48,424 nt of DNA from CAYSAA01 sp964428905 (lineage in GTDB: Bacteria; Atribacterota; Phoenicimicrobiia; Phoenicimicrobiales; Stramentimicrobiaceae): contig CAYSAA010000147.1 in assembly GCA_964428905.1 (NCBI GenBank), positions 1-48,424 on the forward strand, read 5' to 3'. Positions 15,498 through 24,038 of the stretch are shown here, piece by piece (within the stretch, counting starts at the first letter, position 1; each line of letters opens with the position of its first letter). The position numbers and the translations under genes are program-made. The notes under the pieces were generated by a model. That model saw only the letters and a program-made list of their open reading frames with translations, did not search any database and was not told the origin of the DNA.

Positions 15498-16367
15498 ATG
15501 AGTGAAGATATTGACTTTAGAAAGATTACCATTATAGGTTGTGGATTAATTGGTGGTTCGTTTGGTCTGGCTTTGAAGAAGAACCAGTATACCGGTCAAA
15601 TTTTTGGTATTGACCGGGAAGAAGTAATAGAAAAGGCTATTCATTGTAATGCGATTGATCAGGGGAGTGTAAAGATAGAGGAAGGTGTAAAAAATGCAGA
15701 TATGGTTATTATAGCTACTCCGGTTAAAGATATTATTAAATTATTAAAAAGACTCAAACCATTCTTATCAAAACAATGCCTGGTTACCGATACAGGTAGC
15801 ACAAAAACAGATATCATCAAGGAAGCATGGCATGTATTTTCTGACGAATATGATTTTATTGGCGGTCACCCTATGGCTGGTTTGGAAAAAGGTGGAATAG
15901 AATATGCGTATCCTGATTTGTTTGAGGGGAAACCTTATCTTATTGTTCCCAAAAGCGGAAATAGTAGTACAGCTGGCTTAAAAATGTCTTCTTTGGTCAA
16001 TCGTATTGGTGCCATTGAAATAAAGATGGATGCTACCGAACATGACCGTGTCGTCGCTTTAGTCAGTCATCTTCCCCAATTGATTGCTGTGCTAATGACC
16101 AATATGCTGGGTTCAGCGGTACAGGAAAATGACAAGGAACAATACTTCAGAATAGGCGGAAATGTATTTAATGAAATGACCCGGGTTGCTAGCAGTCCCT
16201 TTGCAATATGGAAAGATATTTATCAAACCAATCGCACATGGACCGTAGCATCCATTGAGGCATTAGAAGATTTACTGGAGAAAGCTAAAGAAAAAATAAC
16301 CAAGAATCCTGTTGAATTAGAAGAAGATTTTAATAGAGCGAAATATTTGAAAGAAAAAATGTTATAG
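15498..16367 (+). CDS. tyrA: Prephenate dehydrogenase
   Basis: A 289-residue NAD-dependent enzyme making 4-hydroxyphenylpyruvate for tyrosine synthesis. It has an N-terminal Rossmann motif GCGLIGGSFGLALK (about 13-26), TDTGSTKTDI, FIGGHPMAGLEKGG with the catalytic His, and HDRVVALVSHLPQ. It ends after the helical dimerisation domain without an ACT domain, so feedback control by Tyr is less evident than in longer homologues. Specificity for prephenate rather than arogenate is assumed from the family. A 58-bp gap follows before pheA. Confidence 0.92.
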   Translation: MSEDIDFRKITIIGCGLIGGSFGLALKKNQYTGQIFGIDREEVIEKAIHCNAIDQGSVKIEEGVKNADMVIIATPVKDIIKLLKRLKPFLSKQCLVTDTGSTKTDIIKEAWHVFSDEYDFIGGHPMAGLEKGGIEYAYPDLFEGKPYLIVPKSGNSSTAGLKMSSLVNRIGAIEIKMDATEHDRVVALVSHLPQLIAVLMTNMLGSAVQENDKEQYFRIGGNVFNEMTRVASSPFAIWKDIYQTNRTWTVASIEALEDLLEKAKEKITKNPVELEEDFNRAKYLKEKML

Positions 16368-16425
16368 CTGATGAAATAAAATTTTTTGGGAATCTAGCAG
16401 AAAATATAAAAAGGAGTCTGAATCA

Positions 16426-17337
16426 ATGGATGAAAGTAATGATGATTATGGAAAGAAAAGAAATAAAGTAATAGCTTTGCAAGGAGAGATAGGTTCATTC
16501 AGTGAGATGGCTGCTATGCAATACTTTGGCACTGCTATAAATATACGATCCTGTAATAGTTTCGAGCAAGTTAGTGAAGAGGTTAAAGCAAGTAAAGCAG
16601 ATTATGCCATTTTACCTATTGAAAATTCACAAACAGGTGGGATTAACAATGTACATGACCTGTTATTGAGTGAAAACCTGTTTGCAATCGGTGAAGTTAT
16701 ATTACGAATTGAACATTGTCTGATTTCTCATTTTGATACTAAATTGGCACAAATTGAAAAAATTTATTCTCATCCACAGGCTTTAGCGCAGTGCGAAAGA
16801 TATTTATTAAGAACCTTTCCAGATTGTCAGATTATTCCTGTATATGATACAGCTGGTAGCATCAAGCAAATTAAGGAATCGGGGGATTTAAAAGCAGCAG
16901 GAATTGCCAGCCGAAGGGCTGCTACTTATTATGGAATGAATATTATAGAAAGTGGCATTGAGGATAATCCATCCAACTATACACGTTTTCTGGTGTTTTG
17001 TCCTGATATAATACATCATAAAAGAAATAATAAGACATCGATTATTTTTGCTGTAGTAAGTGTTCCGGGAGCAATCTACAGATGTTTAAAAGAATTTGCT
17101 ATTCGGGATATCAATCTAAGCAGACTGGAATCCAGACCTAGCAGAGTTAAACCCTGGGAATATGTTTTTTATATGGATTTTGAGAAAGGATTACAGGAAA
17201 AAGTTGCAAAAGATGCTTTGGAAGCATTGAAAGAGTCTACAACATTTATTAAAATCATCGGAACTTATCAATCTCAATCAAGCGTTCTTAGTTCTGCTAA
17301 AAAACATCTCCGGGAAATTGGTAATAATACAGTGTAA
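16426..17337 (+). CDS. pheA: Prephenate dehydratase with ACT domain
   Basis: A 303-residue monofunctional prephenate dehydratase; no chorismate mutase domain is fused. The two-lobed catalytic part shows GEIGSFSEMAA, PIENSQTGGINNV, YSHPQALAQCERYL, AGIASRRAA and DNPSNYTRFLV (the catalytic Thr is in the last). Residues 200-285 are an ACT domain with the ESRPSR phenylalanine-binding motif, so allosteric inhibition by Phe is expected. AAAGGAG precedes ATG 16426. It is the last gene of the operon; no strong terminator follows, only an AT-rich gap of 263 bp before glnS. Confidence 0.95.
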   Translation: MDESNDDYGKKRNKVIALQGEIGSFSEMAAMQYFGTAINIRSCNSFEQVSEEVKASKADYAILPIENSQTGGINNVHDLLLSENLFAIGEVILRIEHCLISHFDTKLAQIEKIYSHPQALAQCERYLLRTFPDCQIIPVYDTAGSIKQIKESGDLKAAGIASRRAATYYGMNIIESGIEDNPSNYTRFLVFCPDIIHHKRNNKTSIIFAVVSVPGAIYRCLKEFAIRDINLSRLESRPSRVKPWEYVFYMDFEKGLQEKVAKDALEALKESTTFIKIIGTYQSQSSVLSSAKKHLREIGNNTV

Positions 17338-17600
17338 TAATTTGGCCATTTATCACCTCTTAAAGCAAACTCTATTCTTAGAAAAAGAGAATAACAGAAT
17401 AAAGAATATCACTTAGCGTAATATTTAGCGATTACTAACGAAATAGCCTATCAAATCATAGATTTTTTGTTACAGATGTTGTAATATAGAAAAAATCATG
17501 ATAATAAAGATACACTGATCATTGCATATTACTATAGTTAACCGTTATAAGTCGTAAAGTGATATATAAAATAAACCATGACAAGGGAGCTACAGAATTA

Positions 17601-19328
17601 ATGAATTCTTATAAAATCAACGAAAATAAAGAGTCAGTTAATTTTATTCAGACCATTATAGATAGGGACAGGGAAAATAAGAAATATAGCAGGCAAAATC
17701 ATCTTCGCTTTCCACCGGAGCCCAATGGTTATCTACATATTGGTCACGCAAAATCAATATGTCTGAATTTTGGACTGGCAGAAAAAAACAATGGTTTGTG
17801 CAACCTTCGTTTTGATGATACCAATCCTTCCAAGGAAGACATAGAGTATATCGAATCGATTATCAGGGATGTCCGTTGGCTGGGATTTGATTGGGAAGAT
17901 CGCCTTTATTATGCTTCCGATTATTTCGAAAGGATGTATCAGGATGCCGTATCATTAATTCAAGAGGGTAAAGCCTATGTATGTGATCTAAGCCCGGACG
18001 AAATTAGAGAATACCGGGGTACCTTCACAAAACCGGGGAAGGAAAGCCCTTATCGAAGTCGTTCAATTGAGGAAAATGTAACCCTGTTTGCACAGATGAG
18101 GGAAGGGAAATTTGAAGACGGATCCCGGGTTCTAAGGGCAAAAATAGATATGAATTCTCCTAATCTAAACATGAGGGATCCTGTTTTTTACCGTATTGTG
18201 AAAAAATCACATCATCGAACCGGAGACAAATGGTGTATATACCCTATGTATGATTACGCGCACCCACTGGAAGATTATTATGAAGGCATTACCCATTCTG
18301 TCTGTACGCTGGAATTCGAAGACCATCGCCCTTTGTATGATTGGATACTACATCATCTACATTTTCCCGAACCACCTCAGCAGATTGAGTTTGCCAGATT
18401 AAACTTGACCAATACCGTAATGAGCAAGCGTAAATTACGTATCCTGGTAGAAGAAGCTTATGTAGCAGGATGGGATGATCCTCGTTTACCGACTATCTCA
18501 GGTTTACGACGAAGGGGCTATACAGCCCAGGCAATCAGAAATTTTTGTGATCGGATCGGAGTAGCAAAAACGAACAGTGTGGTAGATATTCGTTTTTTGG
18601 AGCATTGTATTAGAGAAGATTTAAATAAAAAGGCACAGAGAGTTATGGCTGTGTTGAATCCCATAAAATTAGTGATTGATAATTACCCGGAAGATTTGAC
18701 AGAAGAACTTGATGGTGAGAATAATCCGGAAGATCCTGCTGCCGGTAGCCGAAAAATACCTTTTTCTAAAACGTTATACATTGAAAGAGAAGATTTTCAT
18801 GATAATCCACCCAAAAAATATTTCCGGTTAGCACCCGGGCGTGAAGTGAGATTAAAAAATGCTTACATTGTTCAGTGTCAGGACTTTGTACGGAATAAAG
18901 AAACCGGCGAAATTCAAGAAGTTCATTGTACTTACGATCCTGAGACCAGAAGTGGCCGACCTGGAGCCAGACGAAAAGTGAAAGGTACCTTACATTGGGT
19001 TTCTGCCAGACATGCTCTGAAGGCTGAGGTGCGTTTGTATGATTATCTTTTATGGGATGAAAAAAAAGATCAATTAGAAGAAGAGAAAGATAATTTTGTA
19101 GATTGGCTAAATCCAGAATCTCTAAAGATTTTGCGGGATTGTTTGGTAGAGCCTGGTTTGGCCAATGCTGTTGAAGGCAATACATATCAGTTTATGCGTA
19201 AAGGTTATTTTTGTGTTGACCCTGATTCAAAGCAGGGGGAATTGGTTTTTAACCGTGTTGTTTCTTTAAGAGACAGCTGGGAGAAAATAATGAAAATAAA
19301 CCAGGGTAGCAATAAATTGATTGGATAA
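17601..19328 (+). CDS. glnS: Glutaminyl-tRNA synthetase
   Basis: A class I synthetase of 575 residues from ATG 17601 (AAGGGAG at 17582-17588); an upstream in-frame GTG at 17559 gives an atypical extension. N-terminal FPPEPNGYLHIGHAKS contains the HIGH motif, NLRFDDTNP follows, and the KMSKS-type loop reads TVMSKRKL. The two C-terminal beta-barrel anticodon domains are present (LHWVSARHA region). Length agrees with bacterial GlnRS such as that of E. coli. Many bacteria outside Proteobacteria lack GlnRS and use the GatCAB amidotransferase route, so its presence is informative. The GT4 gene starts 24 bp downstream and may be co-transcribed. Confidence 0.95.
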   Translation: MNSYKINENKESVNFIQTIIDRDRENKKYSRQNHLRFPPEPNGYLHIGHAKSICLNFGLAEKNNGLCNLRFDDTNPSKEDIEYIESIIRDVRWLGFDWEDRLYYASDYFERMYQDAVSLIQEGKAYVCDLSPDEIREYRGTFTKPGKESPYRSRSIEENVTLFAQMREGKFEDGSRVLRAKIDMNSPNLNMRDPVFYRIVKKSHHRTGDKWCIYPMYDYAHPLEDYYEGITHSVCTLEFEDHRPLYDWILHHLHFPEPPQQIEFARLNLTNTVMSKRKLRILVEEAYVAGWDDPRLPTISGLRRRGYTAQAIRNFCDRIGVAKTNSVVDIRFLEHCIREDLNKKAQRVMAVLNPIKLVIDNYPEDLTEELDGENNPEDPAAGSRKIPFSKTLYIEREDFHDNPPKKYFRLAPGREVRLKNAYIVQCQDFVRNKETGEIQEVHCTYDPETRSGRPGARRKVKGTLHWVSARHALKAEVRLYDYLLWDEKKDQLEEEKDNFVDWLNPESLKILRDCLVEPGLANAVEGNTYQFMRKGYFCVDPDSKQGELVFNRVVSLRDSWEKIMKINQGSNKLIG

Positions 19329-19352
19329 GATTAGAAAATATAAGGGTAGCTC

Positions 19353-20510
19353 ATGAACATTGCTTTTTTTACCAATTGTTACAAGCCATTATTAAATGGA
19401 GTCGTCAGTAGCGTTGTATCATTAAAAGAGGCATATGAAAGAAAAGGCCATCATACCTATATCTTTGCTCCCAGGGTAGAAGGTTATACCGACCAGGAAG
19501 AGAATGTATTTCGATATAGGTCTGTTAATTTAACCAGCAAAGTGAAATATCCTATTGCTATTCCTTTATCCCTGAGGGCGAACAAAGTAATTACTCAGTT
19601 TAAGCCTGATGTGGTCCATATACATCATCCTTTTGTTCTTAGTATGCCGGCGATTATGTATGGTGTGAAATTAAAAATACCGAAAATCTTAACCATACAT
19701 ACTCAATATGAACGTTATGCCTATTATGTATCTCCGATTCCCCAAATTATTACCAATGAGGCTATCAAGAGAATTATCTTTAGCCTTGCCATTAAGGTTG
19801 ATGTCATAACAACGCCCTCTCAGTCCATGAAAGATCTTATTGGTCGTTATGGTATAAAAAAGGAAATTGTGGTTATTCCCAATGCTATCAATCTAAGTGT
19901 TTTTCAGAAGAAAAACGAACAGCAGTGCAAGATACTTATTGAACAGTTAAGCTTGGAAAGGGATGATGTTGTGATTCTCTATGTTGGAAGAATTTCCTTT
20001 GAGAAGAACGTAGATAAGATTATCAAGGCTTTAGCTATTGTTAGAGAAAGAAATATAACTAATGTTAAACTGGTACTGGTAGGCGAAGGAACCGCAATGA
20101 AAAAAATAAGAGAGATGGTCCATTCTCTGGGTATAGCAGAAATGGTTAAATTGGTTGGTTCAGTTAACAATGAAATAGTAAAATGCTATTATCAAATATC
20201 GGATATATTTGCTTTTGCCTCAACCTCCGAAACCTTTGGGATGGTAATTATTGAAGCCCTTGCCTCCGGTCTACCCGTTTTGGCGGTAAAAGCCCCCGGT
20301 GCAATTGATATTGTCACAGATGGAATTGATGGAATGTTAGTGGAAGATGATGTAGCTCAATTTGCAGACTGCTTGGAGATTTTAGTAAAAAATAAAGATT
20401 TAAGGCAAAAATTTTCTGAAAATGCAATCAATACAGCCCAGCGTTACAGTGTCGAAACCGTTTCCGACCAGATGCTTGACCTTTATCAAAGAATGATAGA
20501 GGATAAATAA
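19353..20510 (+). CDS. GT4 family glycosyltransferase
   Basis: A 385-residue GT-B fold enzyme. The N-terminal acceptor domain begins MNIAFFTNCYKPLLNGVVSS and contains HIHHPFVLS; the C-terminal nucleotide-sugar domain contains VGRISFEKNVDK and STSETFGMVIIEALASGLP (the E-x7-E type motif). The arrangement resembles bacterial diacylglycerol or phosphatidylinositol glycosyltransferases, so a membrane glycolipid acceptor is plausible, but substrate cannot be read from sequence. No signal peptide is present, so it is probably peripheral to the inner membrane. Confidence 0.85.
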   Translation: MNIAFFTNCYKPLLNGVVSSVVSLKEAYERKGHHTYIFAPRVEGYTDQEENVFRYRSVNLTSKVKYPIAIPLSLRANKVITQFKPDVVHIHHPFVLSMPAIMYGVKLKIPKILTIHTQYERYAYYVSPIPQIITNEAIKRIIFSLAIKVDVITTPSQSMKDLIGRYGIKKEIVVIPNAINLSVFQKKNEQQCKILIEQLSLERDDVVILYVGRISFEKNVDKIIKALAIVRERNITNVKLVLVGEGTAMKKIREMVHSLGIAEMVKLVGSVNNEIVKCYYQISDIFAFASTSETFGMVIIEALASGLPVLAVKAPGAIDIVTDGIDGMLVEDDVAQFADCLEILVKNKDLRQKFSENAINTAQRYSVETVSDQMLDLYQRMIEDK

Positions 20511-20639
20511 CAAATTCCTACCCCTATACTTGCTGATACAACGCCCCCCTCGAAATGTCTTATGTTAGGGAGATCATAAAATACACACGAATTGATTTTT
20601 TTCTCATGATATAATAAAAGGAAAAAAGGGGTAAGGAAA

Positions 20640-21773
20640 ATGAATAGTTACAAAAATAATAGTCAATATCACGATTTTACTATGTTAAAATCTACATTAT
20701 TTTTTTTCAAATCGATTTCCAATATTCTTATTTTTACAATAATGTTTATGATGATTTTCAATATGTCGGTCTTTGGTCAGGTTAATTCGCAGAAGGCAAC
20801 CTTTGCCGGCGGTTGTTTCTGGTGTATAGAAGCAGCATTTGAAGAATTGGAGGGTGTATTAGAAGCAATATCCGGTTATACCGGAGGAGATACACCTGAC
20901 CCGACCTATGAAGAAGTTTCTACCGGGAAAACAGGTCACTATGAAGCCGTAGAGGTGATTTTTGATCCTTCTCAAATTAGCTATCTAGAATTGTTAGATG
21001 TTTTCTGGCAGAATATTAACCCGACTGACCGGGGAGGACAATTTGCTGACAGGGGCAGTCAGTATCAAACAGCAATCTTCTATCATAATGATGAACAAAG
21101 AACTCTGGCAGAGAAGTCAAAAGAGGATTTACAAAATTCAGGAATGTTTCAGGAGAATATTGTTACTAAAATTTTAGCCGTCTCGGAATTTTATCCGGCA
21201 GAAGAATACCATCAGGATTATTATAAAAAAAGTTCTACCGGGTATAAATTGTATCACATAGGCTCCGGGAGGGCGGATTACATTGAAACTAAATGGGGAG
21301 GAGAGGCTATGGGAAAAACGTGGGATAAAAGTTATCAGAAACCATCCCAAGAAGAATTAAAGAAATTCCTGACATCGTTACAATACCAGGTTACTCAGGA
21401 AAACGGGACAGAAAGTCCGTTTCAGAATGAATACTGGGATAATAAAATGGAAGGAATTTATGTGGATATTGTATCCGGGGAACCACTTTTCAGTTCAACC
21501 GATAAGTTTGATTCCGGAACAGGCTGGCCGAGTTTCACGCAACCACTGGAAACAGAACACATTGTGGAAAAAGAAGATAGAAGCCATATGATGGTCAGAA
21601 CAGAGGTGAGGAGTAAGTACGCAGATTCACACCTTGGTCATCTCTTTAATGATGGTCCCCAGCCCACCGGGTTGCGTTACTGTATTAATTCAGCTGCTTT
21701 GCGTTTTATTCCCAAGGAAAACCTGGAAAAAGAGGGATACGGACAATATCTGGAACTTTTTAGAGATAAGTAA
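20640..21773 (+). CDS. msrAB: Bifunctional methionine sulfoxide reductase MsrA-MsrB, exported or membrane-anchored
   Basis: A 377-residue fusion. Residues 1-46 hold a hydrophobic segment, a signal peptide or anchor; a shorter start at ATG 20682 is possible. MsrA follows, with the catalytic FAGGCFWCIEAAFEE and ISGYTGG. MsrB forms the C-terminal third with SGTGWPSFTQP, ADSHLGHLFNDGP and the catalytic Cys in RYCINSAALRF. The two CxxC zinc pairs found in many MsrB proteins are not visible. The enzyme reduces both methionine-S- and R-oxides, here presumably on extracytoplasmic proteins, and needs a thiol electron donor that is not encoded nearby. Confidence 0.92.
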   Translation: MNSYKNNSQYHDFTMLKSTLFFFKSISNILIFTIMFMMIFNMSVFGQVNSQKATFAGGCFWCIEAAFEELEGVLEAISGYTGGDTPDPTYEEVSTGKTGHYEAVEVIFDPSQISYLELLDVFWQNINPTDRGGQFADRGSQYQTAIFYHNDEQRTLAEKSKEDLQNSGMFQENIVTKILAVSEFYPAEEYHQDYYKKSSTGYKLYHIGSGRADYIETKWGGEAMGKTWDKSYQKPSQEELKKFLTSLQYQVTQENGTESPFQNEYWDNKMEGIYVDIVSGEPLFSSTDKFDSGTGWPSFTQPLETEHIVEKEDRSHMMVRTEVRSKYADSHLGHLFNDGPQPTGLRYCINSAALRFIPKENLEKEGYGQYLELFRDK

Positions 21774-21912
21774 TTTATTCATTAGATTACAGGTTAGATG
21801 TCGATAACACTTTATGTTTTCTGCCTTTTCTAACATAAGTCTATTGTTTTAAAGTATAGTAGGGTTAATTGGCATCTTTGTAGATCGTATCAATATATTT
21901 TAGAGTGAACAT

Positions 21913-21938
21913 AGTCCTGCAGGAGGCAGGACTTTTTT
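21913..21938 (+). terminator. Rho-independent terminator downstream of msrAB
   Basis: AGTCCTGC (21913-21920) pairs perfectly with GCAGGACT (21926-21933) around a 5-nt loop and is followed by TTTTTT (21933-21938). This is the clearest intrinsic terminator in the window. It closes the msrAB transcript and insulates the following regulator-transporter operon. Confidence 0.85.
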
Positions 21939-21976
21939 ATATTATTATATTAATGATGTGTATCAATAAAATATAG

Positions 21977-22005
21977 TTGACAAGATTTTTAGACAATGTT
22001 ATAAT
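21977..22005 (+). promoter_or_regulatory. Consensus sigma70 promoter for the TrpR-like/ABC transporter operon
   Basis: TTGACA (21977-21982) and TATAAT (22000-22005) are both perfect and separated by the ideal 17 bp. Such a strong promoter in front of a TrpR-family gene suggests that it is normally held down by a repressor. Transcription would begin near 22012. Confidence 0.85.
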
Positions 22006-22122
22006 TAGTTAAAATGTTAAAAGGTTAATGGATTAAAATAATAAAGTATGCACGGTAGAAATTTTAGATCCAAATATAGATCATCGGAATTTAAATTTTT
22101 TTAAGGGATGGGAGGAAAAGTC

Positions 22123-22416
22123 ATGGATCCATATCCACGCTGGAGAAATGAAATGAGTGATCAACTCTTTAAGGCTATTCTGGCTTTGGAAAATATTGAG
22201 GAATGCTATCGGTTTTTTGAAGATATTGCAACTGTTCATGAAATTAAGGAATTGAGCCAACGATTGGAAGTTGCCCGTATGCTAAGTGAGGGTTTTATCT
22301 ATGAAAATATTGTACAGAAGACCGGTGCTAGTTCTGCTACTATTAGCCGAGTAAAAAAGTGCCTGAATTATGGAGCTGATGGTTATCAGATAATTTTGAA
22401 AAAATTAAAAAAATAG
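22123..22416 (+). CDS. TrpR-related DNA-binding regulator, YerC/YecD family
   Basis: A 97-residue protein from ATG 22123, with GGGAGG at 22110-22115; the upstream ATG at 22108 overlaps that site and is rejected. It shows the TrpR-superfamily helical core: FFEDIATVHEIKELSQRLEV, then the helix-turn-helix segment KTGASSATISRVKKCLNYG near residues 65-83. YerC/YecD proteins resemble the tryptophan repressor, but their ligand is not generally known. Position directly before an amino-acid ABC transporter operon (20 bp gap) suggests ligand-responsive autoregulation, possibly by an aromatic amino acid; that is inference. Confidence 0.88.
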   Translation: MDPYPRWRNEMSDQLFKAILALENIEECYRFFEDIATVHEIKELSQRLEVARMLSEGFIYENIVQKTGASSATISRVKKCLNYGADGYQIILKKLKK

Positions 22417-22436
22417 AAAAAAATTGGGAGGATTTT

Positions 22437-23207
22437 ATGAATAGAAACAAAAAAATAGTTTTTATTGTATTTTGTTCAACGCTTTTTTTTATGGTATTTG
22501 GGTTATCCGTTATGACTGCAGAAGAAAAAGTTTATATGAATGGTATTGATGCTGATTACCCACCACATGCTTATGTGGACGAAAAAGGTAACCCGGCAGG
22601 TTTTGATGTGGAAGCATTGGATTGGATTGCAGAGGAAATGGGATTTGAGGTTGTCCATCAGCCTACGGCCTGGGATGGCATTGTCTCGAGTCTTTTGGCT
22701 GAAAAGATAGATATGGTATTTTCTGGAATGACAATTAACGAAGAGAGAAAAGAAAAAGTTAATTTTTCTATACCCTATTGGGTAATAAATCAGGCAATCT
22801 GTGTTTTGGTTGATTCGGATTTGAATGCCATTGCTGCTTTTATGGGAGATAATGTTGTAGGAACACAGCGTGGATGCACTGCAGCTATGTGGATTGAAGA
22901 CAATTTAATTAATCCCGGTTTGTTCCCTAAGGATCAGCTCAAGCTTTACGAGGGTTTTTCTCTGGCAGTTCAGGATCTACTAAATAAAAGAATTGATGCA
23001 GCCATGATGGATGATGTAATGGTCGAAGATGCCATCCGTAAGGGTATGGAAATCAAGATTGTAGGAACTATTAATACTGGAGAAGAATATGGTGTCGCGG
23101 TAAGAAAAGAGGATACTAAATTATTAGAAATTATGAACGAAGGTCTAAAACGCATTATGCGTTCACCTAAATGGGATGAACTACAAGCTAAATATTTCCA
23201 GGGTTAG
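22437..23207 (+). CDS. Amino-acid ABC transporter substrate-binding protein (family 3)
   Basis: A 256-residue exported protein. The signal peptide spans about residues 1-27 (hydrophobic core FIVFCSTLFFMVFGL), cleaving near TAEEK; no lipobox Cys is evident. The mature part has the SBP family 3 pattern: DADYPPHAYVDEKGNPAGFDVE, SGMTINEERKEKVNFS with the carboxylate-binding Arg, GTQRGCTAA, and an Asp-rich DAAMMDD segment for the amino group. It delivers a polar amino acid to the permease pair downstream. The substrate cannot be read. GGGAGG precedes the ATG. Confidence 0.88.
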   Translation: MNRNKKIVFIVFCSTLFFMVFGLSVMTAEEKVYMNGIDADYPPHAYVDEKGNPAGFDVEALDWIAEEMGFEVVHQPTAWDGIVSSLLAEKIDMVFSGMTINEERKEKVNFSIPYWVINQAICVLVDSDLNAIAAFMGDNVVGTQRGCTAAMWIEDNLINPGLFPKDQLKLYEGFSLAVQDLLNKRIDAAMMDDVMVEDAIRKGMEIKIVGTINTGEEYGVAVRKEDTKLLEIMNEGLKRIMRSPKWDELQAKYFQG

Positions 23208-23249
23208 AGTTTTTTAAATAAAGATTACGTTATAAAGATAATAATTGTA

Positions 23250-23275
23250 AAGAATAGTAAAAGAATAGTAAAAGA
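23250..23275 (+). repeat. Short tandem repeat after the binding-protein gene
   Basis: The 11-bp unit AGAATAGTAAA occurs twice in tandem with a partial third copy, ending at the foot of the hairpin at 23278-23311. It may be incidental AT-rich slippage. Confidence 0.5.
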
Positions 23276-23277
23276 AT

Positions 23278-23311
23278 GGGGATATAAACTCTTGGTAATG
23301 TTTATATCCCC
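23278..23311 (+). promoter_or_regulatory. Perfect 12-bp hairpin between binding protein and permease genes
   Basis: GGGGATATAAAC (23278-23289) pairs perfectly with GTTTATATCCCC (23300-23311) around a 10-nt loop. No U-run follows, so full termination is unlikely. Such intercistronic hairpins commonly stabilise the upstream binding-protein message or partly reduce downstream transcription, giving excess binding protein over permease. That role is inference here. Confidence 0.65.
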
Positions 23312-23372
23312 AATTTCATGTCAAATTATAAAGTAAAACAATTAATGTAGAATTATGACGGGATTAGTAATT

Positions 23373-24038
23373 ATGGAAAACTTTATTGTTGTATATCAAG
23401 CTCTCCCTTTTTTATTGGAGGGGATTTTGACAACATTAGGATTGGTGCTAAACGCTCTTTTATTGGGTTTTATTATTGGTGTGCCTTTATCGATAGGACA
23501 GGTCTTTGGGTCTCTTTGGACAAAAAAAATTATCGGCATTTATATCTGGTTTTTTCGAGGGTTGCCCATACTGGTATTATTATTTCTTTTCTATTATGGA
23601 TTATTCAACATGATAGGATTGAATTTATCTGCTTTTATGGCAGCGGTATTGGTATTGGGATTGCGCAGCTCTGCCTACCAGGCACAGGTTTTTAGGGGGA
23701 GCATTCAATCATTGGGACAAGGGCAATTGTTGGCAGCGCAATCCCTTGGAATGAGTAAAGGCAAGGCAATTTGGAACATTGTTTTGCCACAAGCCTTGAG
23801 AATGTCTATACCCGGTTGGTCTAATGAATACCCGGCTATGCTGACTGAATCTGCCGTAACCTATGCTATTGGTGTGATGGAGGTATTAACAAGAGGTAAT
23901 TTCATAGCCTCAAGAACCTATCGTCCTATGCCCATTTACCTGACCTGTGCCATTATTTTTCTCATTTTGTCCTATTCGGGAATGAAAATGTTACATATTC
24001 TGGAGATAAAGGTCAGGATTCCCGGATTCGAAAAATGA
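23373..24038 (+). CDS. Polar amino-acid ABC transporter permease 1 (HisM/GlnP type)
   Basis: About 221 residues from ATG 23373; an in-frame ATG at 23355 has a poorer Shine-Dalgarno. Several membrane segments are visible. FFRGLPILVLLFLFYYG and the EAA-loop equivalent LAAQSLGMSKGKAIWNIVLPQALR are diagnostic of the HisM family of amino-acid permeases. The loop docks onto the ATPase. The 3' end overlaps the ATPase gene by 4 nt (ATGA). It probably pairs with the second permease at 24829. Confidence 0.9.
   Translation: MENFIVVYQALPFLLEGILTTLGLVLNALLLGFIIGVPLSIGQVFGSLWTKKIIGIYIWFFRGLPILVLLFLFYYGLFNMIGLNLSAFMAAVLVLGLRSSAYQAQVFRGSIQSLGQGQLLAAQSLGMSKGKAIWNIVLPQALRMSIPGWSNEYPAMLTESAVTYAIGVMEVLTRGNFIASRTYRPMPIYLTCAIIFLILSYSGMKMLHILEIKVRIPGFEK

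Larger units (their letters stand above)
21774..22122. other. Intergenic region between msrAB and the TrpR-like gene
   Basis: This stretch has no convincing gene. It contains the terminator at 21913-21938 and the promoter at 21977-22005, described separately. The part between promoter and start codon (22006-22122) is AT-rich, with GTTAA-type repeats at 22007-22028 that could be regulator contacts. An 18-codon ATG frame at 22048-22104 lacks a Shine-Dalgarno. Confidence 0.5.

Noticed and set aside
22048..22104. An 18-codon ATG frame with five Phe/Tyr codons before the TrpR-like gene, resembling a second leader peptide
   Set aside because: It has no Shine-Dalgarno, and no paired segments or terminator follow it; Phe codons are frequent by chance in AT-rich DNA.
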